DNA of 64,000 nt from Bacteroidota bacterium (GTDB lineage: Bacteria > Bacteroidota > Bacteroidia > AKYH767-A > OLB10). This document shows, in pieces, positions 35,260-44,390 of the stretch. Numbering within the stretch: position 1 is the stretch's first letter; the number at the start of each line of letters is the position of its first letter. The notes beneath the pieces are model-generated. The model saw nothing but the letters and a program-made list of their open reading frames with translations, made no database searches and was not told the origin of the DNA. The position numbers were made by a program, and so were the translations under genes. Location: positions 62,001 to 126,000 of the forward strand of contig JAHEYP010000005.1 in NCBI GenBank assembly GCA_023251535.1, written 5' to 3'.

Positions 35260-36012
35260 ATGTTTAAGATAGAGAGTAAAGATGTTCATCTTCATTATGG
35301 CGCCTTTCATGCATTGAAAGGCATCAATATGTCGATCGAAAAAAATACGGTAACTGCGTTAATCGGACCTTCTGGTTGCGGTAAGTCTACATTCCTTCGC
35401 TTATTCAATAGGATGAATGATCTTATTGATGATATTAAGATTGAAGGCCAATGCTTACTCGACGGAAAAGATATCTATAGCAAAGATGTTAAAATCGATG
35501 ATTTAAGAAAGCGCGTAGGAATGGTTTTCCAAAAACCCAACCCATTCCCGAAAACTATTTTCGAAAATGTTGCTTACGGTCTCCGTGTAAACGGAATCAC
35601 TCATAAGTCTTTTATTGAAGAACGCGTTGAACGTTCATTGAAACAGGCTGCACTTTGGGATGAAGTAAAAGATAAATTGAAGAAGTCGGCAATGGCATTA
35701 TCTGGTGGACAGCAACAACGTTTATGTATTGCAAGAGCGTTGGCTATTGAGCCATCTGTATTGCTAATGGATGAACCAGCTTCAGCATTAGACCCGATTT
35801 CTACTGCTAAAATTGAGGAATTGATTTATGAATTAAAGAGTGACTTTACTATTATAATTGTAACTCACAATATGCAACAGGCAGGTCGTATTAGCGATAC
35901 TACCGCATTCTTTTACCTTGGCGAATTAGTTGAAATCGACAGCACTAAAAAGATCTTCACTAATCCTAATGACACTCGAACACAGAACTATATTACAGGT
36001 CGTTTTGGTTGA
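35260..36012 (+). CDS. pstB: Phosphate ABC transporter ATP-binding protein PstB
   Basis: Cytoplasmic ATPase of the Pst importer, 250 residues, the family length. Walker [22 protein letters not shown], the Q-loop region [22 protein letters not shown], signature [15 protein letters not shown] and Walker [16 protein letters not shown] are textbook PstB. I start at ATG 35260 (MFKIESKDV) since the ORF-track start at 35206 is inside pstA and adds 18 unrelated residues. phoU follows after 51 bases. Confidence 0.97.
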   Translation: MFKIESKDVHLHYGAFHALKGINMSIEKNTVTALIGPSGCGKSTFLRLFNRMNDLIDDIKIEGQCLLDGKDIYSKDVKIDDLRKRVGMVFQKPNPFPKTIFENVAYGLRVNGITHKSFIEERVERSLKQAALWDEVKDKLKKSAMALSGGQQQRLCIARALAIEPSVLLMDEPASALDPISTAKIEELIYELKSDFTIIIVTHNMQQAGRISDTTAFFYLGELVEIDSTKKIFTNPNDTRTQNYITGRFG

Positions 36013-36063
36013 TATGCAACATCAATCAAAAATGTACGTTTAATAGATTAAGAATTTACAACA

Positions 36064-36744
36064 ATGACACACCTCGATAGTGAATTAAAACAATTAAGAA
36101 CGGACTTACTTGACATGTTCGAATTGGTTTTATCACAACTAGATAAATCAAAACAATCATTAATCAACCTCGACAAAGATTTAGCACGCGAGGTATTGGT
36201 GAATGAGAAAAGAGTAAATAGCTACGAGCTGCAAATCGATCGCGATTGCGAAAATATTTTAGCGCTTTTCAACCCCGTTGCTGTTGACTTAAGATTCCTC
36301 TTGGCAGTTCTTAAAATAAACTCTAACCTCGAACGTGTTGGCGATATTGCTGAAAGTGTTTGCCAGTTTGTAATGAACTTCAAACTTGAACCGGAGAAAA
36401 AATTACTTGAAGCTTCTCGCCTTCTTGAAATGTTCGATGTAAGTAAGGAAATCCTTAAAACTGTAAAAGACGCATTCGAACATGAAGACACAAAACTTGC
36501 TAGAAGTGTTTTCACTCAAGATGAAACGCTCGACGAGATCAACATCAACGCACACACTATTATTGCTGATTACATTTTAAATAATAACGACCGAATCAAC
36601 CAGAGTTTGTATACTTTAAGTATGATTCGAAAATTAGAAAGAGTCGGTGATCAATGTAAAAATATCGCTGAAGAAATTATCTTCTACATCGAAGCGAAAG
36701 TTTTAAAGCATAAGTCGTTTCAGCAGAAGCAAGAAACCAAATAA
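36064..36744 (+). CDS. phoU: Phosphate signalling protein PhoU
   Basis: Negative regulator that links the Pst importer to the PhoR-type kinase; cytoplasmic, peripheral to the membrane. The 226 residues form two PhoU repeats of a three-helix bundle. Metal-binding acidic patches of the family are partly visible (LEVL... INSNLERVGDIAESV in repeat one, RKLERVGDQCKNIAEEI in repeat two). Last gene of the cluster; its stop codon lies inside a bidirectional terminator shared with suhB. Confidence 0.95.
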   Translation: MTHLDSELKQLRTDLLDMFELVLSQLDKSKQSLINLDKDLAREVLVNEKRVNSYELQIDRDCENILALFNPVAVDLRFLLAVLKINSNLERVGDIAESVCQFVMNFKLEPEKKLLEASRLLEMFDVSKEILKTVKDAFEHEDTKLARSVFTQDETLDEININAHTIIADYILNNNDRINQSLYTLSMIRKLERVGDQCKNIAEEIIFYIEAKVLKHKSFQQKQETK

Positions 36745-36782
36745 ATAAAAAAGCCTCGATTACGAGGCTTTTTTATTTATTT
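36739..36782. terminator. 20-base perfect bidirectional terminator
   Basis: Arms 36739-36758 and 36763-36782 are perfectly complementary over 20 bases with a 4-base ATTA loop; the GC core GCCTCG/CGAGGC is flanked by A- and T-rich tracts. The phoU stop (36742-36744) and the suhB stop (36777-36779) are both part of the stem, so one element serves both convergent genes. Confidence 0.93.
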
Positions 36783-37571
36783 GCTAAATTCATTTTTTAT
36801 AATCCCGAGAAATTCATTGTGAATTCCCGAATTGCAAGCCAAAATTTCTTTTCCGAATACATAATCGTTTCCTCCTTTAAAGTCACTTACGTCACCTCCT
36901 GCTTCTTTTACTAAAAAGCACCCTGCTGCTACATCCCAAGCGTTTAAACCGTATTCAAAGAATCCCTCCATCCTTCCACAGGCAACGTATGCCAAATCAA
37001 CAGCTGCTGATCCTAAGCGACGTAATCCATGTGTATTGTGCATGCAATAGTCAAATACTGCCATATATGGAGTCATTCTATCATAGTTGGTATATGGAAA
37101 TCCGGTAGCAATTAATCCTTTCGACAATTCATTGCAAGACGAGACTTTTATTGGACTACCATTACACCATGCTCCACCTCCACTCCATCCATAAAAGCAT
37201 TCATCGAGATTGATTTCATAAATCACTCCTAACACCATCTCGCCATTGTGCATCAATCCGATGCTCACACAAAAACATGGTAATCCATGAACAAAATTTG
37301 TTGTGCCGTCTAATGGATCAATGATCCATACATACTCACGATCTTTTAATGTGATTGTATTCTCTTCTGTAATGAAACCTGCATCAGGTATTAAATCCTT
37401 TAATCCGTCGACAAGTATTTTTTCGGTTTCCTTGTCAACATAAGATACAAGATCATTAAGTCCTTTGTACTCGACTGCCGTCAATGAGAACGACTTTCGT
37501 TGTTCACGAATGAAGCTGCCTCCTTTCTTCGCAATAGCGACTACTTTATCGCAAAGTTCTTTATTGATCAT
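36777..37571 (-). CDS. suhB: Inositol monophosphatase family protein
   Basis: Mg-dependent, lithium-sensitive phosphatase-fold enzyme of 264 residues, cytoplasmic. The metal-binding motifs are complete: FITEEN, WIIDPLDGTTNFVHGLP and the C-terminal WDVAAGCFLVKEAGG. Members act on inositol phosphates, 3',5'-bisphosphonucleotides (CysQ) or have RNA-related roles (SuhB); sequence does not decide which. It overlaps the lgt stop by 4 bases (ATGA), so it is translationally coupled as the last gene of mtaB-lgt-suhB. Confidence 0.9.
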   Translation of the reverse strand: MINKELCDKVVAIAKKGGSFIREQRKSFSLTAVEYKGLNDLVSYVDKETEKILVDGLKDLIPDAGFITEENTITLKDREYVWIIDPLDGTTNFVHGLPCFCVSIGLMHNGEMVLGVIYEINLDECFYGWSGGGAWCNGSPIKVSSCNELSKGLIATGFPYTNYDRMTPYMAVFDYCMHNTHGLRRLGSAAVDLAYVACGRMEGFFEYGLNAWDVAAGCFLVKEAGGDVSDFKGGNDYVFGKEILACNSGIHNEFLGIIKNEFSK

Positions 37572-38728
37572 TTCGTTTTGTTTAAAACAGAATCGCGTTT
37601 GATAAACACTAATCCTGAGAGGCCTAACAACATCAATACCGCAGCAATTACTTCTGCTTGCGTTACTGTTAATCCCATTAAATCGAATTTATTGTTTACA
37701 CGAATTTGCTCTATCATCATTCGTTCGATTCCATTCAACAAAAGATAAAGCGAAAATAATTTACCAGGAACAGTAAACTTTTTACGGACCGACCATAAAA
37801 CAAAGAATAAAAGTATACAGGTAATAGCTTCGTATAATGGAGTCGGATAAACAGCATCAGTAAGCATCATACAATGATGCCCTTCACATCCCGGAATAGG
37901 AATACCACTATTGATAACATTATTAGGATAAGAATATGACCATGCCCAGTCAGGGAGCCAACTTAAAAACGATGGCTTAGGATTTAAATTCACAATTCCC
38001 CAATCGCCATCTCCTGCAATTTGACATCCAAGCCTTCCTGTTCCATATGCTAGCATTAATCCCGGAGCCGTTGCATCAGACAAATCAAGAGCGCCTATTT
38101 TATGCTTTCTGCCAAAGTAGATAACCGCTGCTGCTCCGCAAATTAGTCCGCCATACATTGTAAGACCACTAAACGACAACAAAGCGTCAATAGGATCACG
38201 CATTAAATCGTCGAGGTTCTCGAGATTATGGAAAATCTTTGCTCCTATAATTCCTGCTATCGCGGCAATAAAAGTAATGTTCATTACCAATTGATGAGGG
38301 AACATTTCTTGCTCTTCATGAACCAATTCAGGCAAACGATTTTTTTCTCCCTCACGGTAACGCATATACCCCATTATCGCTGCTACTAGCAATCCACCAA
38401 TAATATTCCCCTTAGCCGACAATAGTACACCTTGTGTGTCCGCAACAAATTCAGAATAATTCATTGCTGCATATAAAAACTTAAACCCAACAAAAAATCC
38501 AGTCAATGCTGAACCAAAAATATCTGCTCGTGATGCAGGTGCGCCTTTAATTACTTTTACTAAAAACGATTTTAATATTCCTTGTTTCTCTTTTCGCAAT
38601 AATTCTGATTGCAAAGTATAGGCAGCCAACATAAACGATATGGCCATCATAAATCCAAAACTTTGAATTGGCAATGGAATGTTTATGCCGAATAGATCTT
38701 TAAGTAAATCTGATATTGTAGGATACAT
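37568..38728 (-). CDS. lgt: Prolipoprotein diacylglyceryl transferase
   Basis: Inner-membrane enzyme that transfers diacylglycerol to the lipobox Cys of prolipoproteins, required for the many lipoproteins in this window. 386 residues, longer than E. coli Lgt, with multiple membrane segments. Recognisable parts are GLTMYGGLICG and YGTGRLGCQIAGDGDWG, the counterpart of the GRxGNFxNGE signature; the Asn-Phe-Asn positions are changed in the way common in Bacteroidota. A charged cytoplasmic insert (RYREGEKNRLPELVHEEQEM) explains part of the length. Between mtaB (15 bases upstream) and suhB (4-base overlap). Confidence 0.9.
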   Translation of the reverse strand: MYPTISDLLKDLFGINIPLPIQSFGFMMAISFMLAAYTLQSELLRKEKQGILKSFLVKVIKGAPASRADIFGSALTGFFVGFKFLYAAMNYSEFVADTQGVLLSAKGNIIGGLLVAAIMGYMRYREGEKNRLPELVHEEQEMFPHQLVMNITFIAAIAGIIGAKIFHNLENLDDLMRDPIDALLSFSGLTMYGGLICGAAAVIYFGRKHKIGALDLSDATAPGLMLAYGTGRLGCQIAGDGDWGIVNLNPKPSFLSWLPDWAWSYSYPNNVINSGIPIPGCEGHHCMMLTDAVYPTPLYEAITCILLFFVLWSVRKKFTVPGKLFSLYLLLNGIERMMIEQIRVNNKFDLMGLTVTQAEVIAAVLMLLGLSGLVFIKRDSVLNKTK

Positions 38729-38743
38729 AGCTTTTTTGTTCGG

Positions 38744-40081
38744 TTAATGCGCCGACACCAATTTTAAAATTTCATTCTCACAGAATTCAACTTCCGCAAG
38801 TCCTTCCGAACTCACTCCAATAATTTTACATGAAACTATTTTATTTACTAACTGTTCATTATAAGGAGTTGCCACTCTAATATAGTTTGAACTATATCCG
38901 TACATAAGTCCTTCTTGCTTCTCTGCTTCAAATAAGACAGGCCATTCGCTTCCAACTTGAGATTCATAAAATGCACGTTGCTTTTTCAACGACAAATTAC
39001 GAAGGACTTTATTTCGTTGCTTTCTGATATTTATAGGAACCACTCCAGGCATATCAACCGCAGGTGTGTTTGCACGTTCCGAATAAGTAAATACATGCAA
39101 GTAGGAAATATCTAAATCCTTTAAAAACTGAACTGTTTCATTAAACAACTCGTCGGTCTCTCCAGGAAATCCAACAATCACATCAACACCAATAGCAGCA
39201 TTCGGCATTAGCGATTTGATTTTCGTTACTCTATCAACATAAAGCTGACGAAGATAACGTCGACGCATAGCCTTCAACATCTCATCCGATCCGCTTTGCA
39301 ATGGAATATGAAAGTGAGGCACGAATTTACTCGACATCGAAACATGTTCAATAACTTCATCTGTCACCAAATTCGGTTCAATTGATGAAATACGAACACG
39401 CTTTAATCCTGTTACATTTTCTAGTGCTTTCGCTAAGTCAATAAACTTTTCAGCTCTAGAGCCATTTTCTCCCGACAACCCGAAATCGCCTAAGTTCACT
39501 CCTGTAAGTACAATCTCTTGCGCACCGGAAGCAACTATTTTTTCTACTTGAGCAATTACGTTTTTAACATTGTCGCTTCTCGACATCCCTCTTGCTTGAG
39601 GAATAGTACAAAAAGTACAACTGTAGTCGCATCCATCTTGAACTTTCAAAAACACACGCGTGCGATCGTCGGATGAGTATGAACTGATATAATTCTTCAC
39701 TTCCTCAATTTCACAAGAAATTACGTTGCCATGTTCCTGCTTTTGAAGATTATCGAGGTATTGAAGGACATTAAATTTTTCGTTTGCTCCCAACACAAGG
39801 TCAACTCCTTGCATATCGGCAATCTCTTGCGGCTTTAATTGCGCATAGCATCCTACCACGATCACTTTACCATCGGGATTCGAAGCCATGGCTCTATTAA
39901 CGATCTGACGGCACTCACGGTCGGCATTTTCGGTTACAGAGCAGGTATTGATCACATATACGTCGGCAGGTCCCGGAAAATCCGCTTTACGCCAACCTGC
40001 GTCCTTAAATTGACGGGCTAACGTTGAAGTTTCCGAGAAATTCAACTTACATCCAAGTGTATGAAACGCAACTGTTTGCAT
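38744..40081 (-). CDS. mtaB: tRNA t6A37 methylthiotransferase MtaB
   Basis: Radical-SAM enzyme that converts t6A at tRNA position 37 to ms2t6A. 445 residues from the start at 40081 (MQTVAFHTLGCK), which is just after a -7 element; the ORF-track start at 40099 would overlap that element. The N-terminal MTTase domain has Cys11, Cys47 and Cys78 (auxiliary 4Fe-4S cluster). The radical-SAM motif is DGCDYSCTFC (Cys151, 155, 158), followed by a C-terminal TRAM-like domain. The TLGCKLNFSET opening is characteristic of MtaB versus MiaB or RimO. First gene of mtaB-lgt-suhB. Confidence 0.95.
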   Translation of the reverse strand: MQTVAFHTLGCKLNFSETSTLARQFKDAGWRKADFPGPADVYVINTCSVTENADRECRQIVNRAMASNPDGKVIVVGCYAQLKPQEIADMQGVDLVLGANEKFNVLQYLDNLQKQEHGNVISCEIEEVKNYISSYSSDDRTRVFLKVQDGCDYSCTFCTIPQARGMSRSDNVKNVIAQVEKIVASGAQEIVLTGVNLGDFGLSGENGSRAEKFIDLAKALENVTGLKRVRISSIEPNLVTDEVIEHVSMSSKFVPHFHIPLQSGSDEMLKAMRRRYLRQLYVDRVTKIKSLMPNAAIGVDVIVGFPGETDELFNETVQFLKDLDISYLHVFTYSERANTPAVDMPGVVPINIRKQRNKVLRNLSLKKQRAFYESQVGSEWPVLFEAEKQEGLMYGYSSNYIRVATPYNEQLVNKIVSCKIIGVSSEGLAEVEFCENEILKLVSAH

Positions 40082-40088
40082 GGGAGTG

Positions 40089-40096
40089 CAAAAGTA
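40089..40096 (-). promoter_or_regulatory. -7 element just upstream of mtaB
   Basis: Minus-strand TACTTTTG, an exact TAnnTTTG match ending 7 bases before the ATG at 40081. Together with the plus-strand element at 40183 it implies near-leaderless mRNAs on both sides of this intergenic region. Confidence 0.55.
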
Positions 40097-40182
40097 CAAA
40101 AAGAAGTTGGTTGATGCACGGGTCGCAGATAATTGAAACTGAACAATTTAAGTGATTGATGCCGATAATCAATTCACTTTTA

Positions 40183-40190
40183 TAGCTTTG
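40183..40190 (+). promoter_or_regulatory. -7 element of the solute-binding lipoprotein gene
   Basis: TAGCTTTG, an exact TAnnTTTG match ending 7 bases before the ATG at 40198. No -33 TTG at the expected spacing. Confidence 0.5.
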
Positions 40191-40197
40191 TGACATC

Positions 40198-41829
40198 ATG
40201 CGACATATTATTTATGCATTTGTTATCCTGTTGGCCGGATGCGGAAACGTTAATAAAAACAATAGCGATAAAACTGTATTTCGCTACAATGAAGCCTTTG
40301 GAATAACATCGCTCGACCCTGCATTCTCAAATAATCAGTCTAATATTTGGGCATGCAACCACCTTTTCAACGGCCTAGTTCAACTCGACGACCAACTTAA
40401 CGCCAAACCAGCGATAGCTAAGTCATGGGAAATCTCAAGCGACGGAAAGAATTATCTATTTCATTTGCGTGAGGATGTCTATTTTCAAAAAGACACTTTA
40501 CTAAACCCCAACAGAAAAGTAATAGCATCCGATTTCGTATACAGTTTTAATCGAGTTACGAATGAAAAAACGGCATCTCCGGGATCATGGATATTCAATT
40601 TTGTGAAGAAAGATTCTTCTAATGTATTAACTGGAGTAAAAGCAATTAATGACAGCACACTCGAAATTAACCTTTCTACTCCATTCCCTCCTTTTATCGG
40701 ATTATTAAGCGCAGCATATTGTTCTGTTGTTCCTCATGAAGTAGTGGAGTTTTACGGTAAAGATTTCAGAAAACATCCCATCGGCACCGGACCATTCAAA
40801 TTTGATCGATGGATAGAACGAACTGCATTAGTACTTCACAAAAACGAAAACTATTTCGAATTTGATTCAGCAGGAAAAAGACTCCCCTATTTAGACGCTG
40901 TAATGATTTCATTTATCAACGACAAACAAAGTGCATTCTTGGAATTTTTAAAAGGGAAACTCGATTTAATTTCAGGGTTAGATGCGGGATTCAAAGATGA
41001 CTTACTGACTCCTGGAGGAAAAATGCGTGCAAAATATACAGGACGATTTAAAATGGAAACGGCACCGTATTTGAATACCGAGTATTTAGGATTTATAATG
41101 GACCCAAGTTTAGAATCGATGAAAGGGAATCCATTAAACAACATTAAAATTAGACAGGCTATCAGCTACGGGTTCGACAGAAAAAAAATGATAGCTTATC
41201 TTAGAAATAGTATGGCGACTCCCGGCACTGGTGGAATTATTCCTCCAGGAACACCGGGCTTTACAAATGCAGAAACTTACGGATACAATTATAATCCTGA
41301 ATTAGCTAAAAAATTATTGGCAGAAGCAGGTTATCCTAACGGCAAGGGATTACCGACAATTACTATGAGCACTACCAGTTCATATCAAGATTTATGTGAA
41401 TACATCCAAGGACAGCTTTCGGAAATTGGGATAAAAGTTAATGTTGAAATTAATCAATCGGCTCAACATCGTCAGATGGTTGCGAAACAACAATTAGTTT
41501 GGTTTCGAGCATCATGGATTGCCGACTATGCTGATGGAGAAAATTATTTATCCCTTTTTTACTCTAAAAACAAAGCCCCTGCAGGACCAAACTACACGCA
41601 CTACTCTAATAGGCACTTCGACGAACTTTATGAGCAATCGTTGTTAACGCAAAATGACAGTATGCGACAGGAACTGTATCGTGCGATGGACGAAACAGCG
41701 ATGAAAGATGCGCCAGTTGTAGTACTTTATTATGACAGAGTTTTGAGACTGGTACAAAACAAAGTCAGCGGACTCACTATGAATCCGCTGAACCTTTTAA
41801 ATTTAAAGACTGTTAAAATCAATAATTAG
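40198..41829 (+). CDS. ABC transporter solute-binding lipoprotein, family 5 (peptide type)
   Basis: A 543-residue lipoprotein (lipobox LAGC) of the SBP_bac_5 family, which binds oligopeptides, dipeptides or similar solutes for an ABC importer. Family blocks are visible: AFGITSLDPAFSNNQSN, LNAKPAIAKSWEISSDGKNYLFHLREDVYF, PIGTGPFKFDRW and IRQAISYGFDRKKMIAYL. No permease or ATPase partner is adjacent, so it works with components encoded elsewhere or acts alone. Near-leaderless transcript likely. It converges on the PD40 gene with a 4-base overlap (TTAG). Confidence 0.9.
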   Translation: MRHIIYAFVILLAGCGNVNKNNSDKTVFRYNEAFGITSLDPAFSNNQSNIWACNHLFNGLVQLDDQLNAKPAIAKSWEISSDGKNYLFHLREDVYFQKDTLLNPNRKVIASDFVYSFNRVTNEKTASPGSWIFNFVKKDSSNVLTGVKAINDSTLEINLSTPFPPFIGLLSAAYCSVVPHEVVEFYGKDFRKHPIGTGPFKFDRWIERTALVLHKNENYFEFDSAGKRLPYLDAVMISFINDKQSAFLEFLKGKLDLISGLDAGFKDDLLTPGGKMRAKYTGRFKMETAPYLNTEYLGFIMDPSLESMKGNPLNNIKIRQAISYGFDRKKMIAYLRNSMATPGTGGIIPPGTPGFTNAETYGYNYNPELAKKLLAEAGYPNGKGLPTITMSTTSSYQDLCEYIQGQLSEIGIKVNVEINQSAQHRQMVAKQQLVWFRASWIADYADGENYLSLFYSKNKAPAGPNYTHYSNRHFDELYEQSLLTQNDSMRQELYRAMDETAMKDAPVVVLYYDRVLRLVQNKVSGLTMNPLNLLNLKTVKINN

Positions 41830-42914
41830 TCTTTCCAATCGGCAATAAACAAATTAGTATCATGTGTGCCGTTGTTATTTCTATTAGAAGAGAAAATCAA
41901 ATGCTTACCATCAGGGGAGAACATAGGGAAAGCATCGAACATTGAATCAAACGTAATTCTTTCCATATTTTTACCGTCAAGTCCGATCATATATAAGTTG
42001 AACGGTAATCCGTGAGTAGCTGCAAAATTCGTTGCGAAGATTACTTTCTTTCCACTTGGATGGAAAAACGGAGCCCAACTAGCATTTGGAAGATCGGTGA
42101 TTTTAGTAAGTCCAGAACCATCAACATTACAAGTATAAAGCGACATATTAGTTGGCATTACTAAACCATCTTTTAACAACGCATTATATTCAGCAACTTC
42201 TTCAGGAGTTTTAGGACGAGAAGAACGGAAGATCAAGCTTTTGCTATCGGGAGAAAAGAAAGCTCCACCATCGTAACCTAATTGATTGGTTACTTGCTTC
42301 ACATTACTTCCATCGATATCCATAGTATATAATTCAAGATCACCTGAACGAAGACTAGTGAATACTATTTTCTTACCATCAGGAGAAACAGTTGCTTCGG
42401 CATCATATCCCGGAGTGTTAGTCAACTGTTTTTTAATGTTTCCTTTTAAGTCTGCAACGAAAATGTCGAAATCAGAATAAATAGCCCAAACATATTTATG
42501 ATCTTCACGCTTTGGTGGATCAGGTGGACATTCCTTATTTCCTACGTGAGTAGAAGCATAAAGAATTAATGAATCACCCGGCAAGAAGTAAGAACAAGTG
42601 GTTCTTCCCATGTTAGTACTAATAAGTTGCGGAGGAGTTGTCTTAGTATCTTTATTAGATAAATCGAAACTAAAAATTTGATCACACTCTTTACCATTTG
42701 CTTTATCGCGCATTTGGTAGGTAATCATCTTCCCGTTAAAGCTAAAATATGCTTCAGCATTATCACCACCGAAAGTTAATTGGCGAACATTCGACAAATG
42801 TTTTTCCTCTCCTTTATACAAAAGTGTTTTCGGATCAAACTCAGGCTTTGCTTCCTGAGCATACATTGTACCTGCAGCTAAAAGTGCCAGTACTAATAAT
42901 TGATATTTTTTCAT
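41826..42914 (-). CDS. Exported TolB-like PD40 repeat protein
   Basis: A 362-residue protein with signal peptide ending MYAQ. At least five PD40 beta-propeller repeats are seen, e.g. AEATVSPDGKKIVFTSLRSGDLELYTMDIDGSN, GAFFSPDSKSLIFRSSR, APFFHPSGKKVIFATN and FPMFSPDGKHLIFSSNRNN. The fold matches the TolB propeller, but it lacks the TolB N-terminal domain and is not near tol-pal genes. A periplasmic scaffold or a peptidase-associated propeller is possible. The Cys-containing insert KECPPDPPKRED is unusual. Confidence 0.85.
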   Translation of the reverse strand: MKKYQLLVLALLAAGTMYAQEAKPEFDPKTLLYKGEEKHLSNVRQLTFGGDNAEAYFSFNGKMITYQMRDKANGKECDQIFSFDLSNKDTKTTPPQLISTNMGRTTCSYFLPGDSLILYASTHVGNKECPPDPPKREDHKYVWAIYSDFDIFVADLKGNIKKQLTNTPGYDAEATVSPDGKKIVFTSLRSGDLELYTMDIDGSNVKQVTNQLGYDGGAFFSPDSKSLIFRSSRPKTPEEVAEYNALLKDGLVMPTNMSLYTCNVDGSGLTKITDLPNASWAPFFHPSGKKVIFATNFAATHGLPFNLYMIGLDGKNMERITFDSMFDAFPMFSPDGKHLIFSSNRNNNGTHDTNLFIADWKD

Positions 42915-43328
42915 AAGTATTGAATAAGTGCAGCGAAAGTAATCTAAGCATCAGACTTAAAATGTCACATCTTAGTCATAAATCCAAATACAGACATAAA
43001 TCATAATTTGGACTAAAAATCATTAGTTACACTCTTAATTTTCCTCATTTCAAATTCCAAATTCGCATTTTCAAAATAAAAAAAAACTCCGGCAAGTTGT
43101 TATTTTTGAGTTAAAGTGAAGTCCATCTTGATTTCAGGCTCAAAACTTCGTATATTTGATAATTATTCAAAACATACAATAAACAGGAACGTATAATCGT
43201 TTACATAAAAACTGCCCTGTTTTAAACAAATTCATTCTTTAAAAATATTCGTGCCTATAAGCTGAAAATCTACACATAGAAAAATTTACGAGTACCCATC
43301 TCAAACCAACCTTAAACAAGGAGGAACT
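42915..43328 (+). promoter_or_regulatory. 414-base intergenic region with the sigma-factor promoter and structured leader
   Basis: No coding frame is seen. A promoter TTG (43128-43130)-N20-TATATTTG (43151-43158) points to the sigma-factor gene and leaves a leader of about 165 bases. In the leader, AAACAGG (43181) pairs with CCTGTTT (43216) and AACG with CGTT within that, so a hairpin may form. The leader ends in AAGGAGGAACT directly before the ATG, a strong Shine-Dalgarno sequence, rare in this window. The 5' part (42915-43100) is A/T-rich with no clear element. Confidence 0.65.
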
Positions 43329-43916
43329 ATGTGTAAACAGCAAGTCACTGACAATGAATTAGTCGCGCGCTTTATTAAAGGAGAGGAAAGCGCACTCCAA
43401 AGCTTAATTATTCGTCACGAAAGGAAGATCTATACCAGTATTTATTTATTGGTAAAGGACAGGGAATTGTCGGATGATATTTTCCAGGACACCTTTATTA
43501 AAGTCATAAACACCTTAAGGTCAGGAAATTATAACGAAGAAGGAAAGTTCTTATCGTGGGTATTGCGTATTGCTCACAACTTGGTAATCGACCATTTCCG
43601 AAGCCTAAAGAAAATGCCTTTAGTTCATGACACGGAAGAGTACAGCATCTTTGATACGCTTCCATTAATGGATGATAATATTGAAGACAAAATCATTTTA
43701 GAACAGATCCATAAACAGATTCGAGTATTAATTGAAGAACTCCCCTATGATCAACGTGAAGTTGTGATTATGAGACACTTCGGAAACATGAGCTTTAAGG
43801 AAATTTCAGAAGTGACCGGGGTAAGCATCAACACCTCACTAGGCAGAATGCGATATGCTTTAATTAACCTTAGAAAACTGATCAAAGAAAAAGATCTTTA
43901 TTTAAACGTATCATAA
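43329..43916 (+). CDS. ECF-type sigma-70 family RNA polymerase sigma factor
   Basis: A 195-residue two-domain sigma factor. Region 2 spans about 15-85, with DDIFQDTFIKVI for core binding and -10 melting (FLSWVLRIAHNLVIDHFR). Region 4 spans about 125-190 with the helix-turn-helix MSFKEISEVTGVSINTSLGRMRYAL. There is no sigma 1.2 or region 3. Uniquely here it has a strong ribosome-binding site and a long leader. It is followed by a 76-residue protein that could modulate it. A type IX secretion role (SigP-like, partner of PorX) is possible because porX is 7 kb away, but that is inference only. Confidence 0.92.
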   Translation: MCKQQVTDNELVARFIKGEESALQSLIIRHERKIYTSIYLLVKDRELSDDIFQDTFIKVINTLRSGNYNEEGKFLSWVLRIAHNLVIDHFRSLKKMPLVHDTEEYSIFDTLPLMDDNIEDKIILEQIHKQIRVLIEELPYDQREVVIMRHFGNMSFKEISEVTGVSINTSLGRMRYALINLRKLIKEKDLYLNVS

Positions 43917-43969
43917 CAATAATTACTTAGGTACAGCGTTTCATAGAAAATAACCTCTTAAAAAAGCCT

Positions 43970-44200
43970 ATGAACGAAAGTTGTACTCTAAACGATTTAG
44001 TTTTATACCTGCATAATGAAACCACCATTATACAAACGGTGGAAGTTCAGAATGCTATAGATAATGATGAAGAAGTAGCTGAAATATTCGATGACCTTAA
44101 AAAAATCACGGGATATATTCAAGAAATCAGCATACGACCTGCGGGTGCTCTTCGAGAGTCTATATTAAATTACGCCCGTTTAACGGCCGGAACCAAATAG
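43970..44200 (+). CDS. Small acidic protein downstream of the sigma factor
   Basis: A 76-residue cytoplasmic protein, rich in Asp/Glu, predicted helical (LYLHNETTIIQTVEVQNAIDNDEEVAEIFDDLKKITGYIQE), with no Cys-His zinc motif of zinc-finger anti-sigma factors and no membrane anchor. It lies 53 bases after the sigma gene with a terminator behind it, so the two probably share a transcript. I do not recognise the family. A regulatory partner of the sigma factor is an inference from position. Confidence 0.7.
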   Translation: MNESCTLNDLVLYLHNETTIIQTVEVQNAIDNDEEVAEIFDDLKKITGYIQEISIRPAGALRESILNYARLTAGTK

Positions 44201-44212
44201 GTGTAAACCACT

Positions 44213-44242
44213 AGAAGCCAATTCAATAGAATTGGCTTCTTT
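44213..44242 (+). terminator. Terminator after the sigma-factor unit
   Basis: AGAAGCCAATTC, loop AATA, GAATTGGCTTCT and a short T-tract: a perfect 12-base stem 12 bases after the stop codon of the small protein. Confidence 0.88.
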
Positions 44243-44331
44243 ATTAATATTAGCAAAGTACAAGTATATTAAAATTATTTTTTTGCCAATTTTTTTAGGC
44301 ATTTCACCCAAATATTAATGCCGTTTGCCAA

Positions 44332-44347
44332 TGTGATAAAAATCACG
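44332..44347. promoter_or_regulatory. CRP-like operator upstream of the adhesin-like gene
   Basis: TGTGA-TAAAAA-TCACG matches the TGTGA-N6-TCACA pattern of CRP/FNR-family sites except for the last base. TAAATTTC (44362-44369), one base from TAnnTTTG, follows at a distance suited to activation. The regulator is not in the window. Confidence 0.45.
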
Positions 44348-44390
44348 TGCATTTTAGGTCGTAAATTTCGAGACTAATTATTTACAGCCC

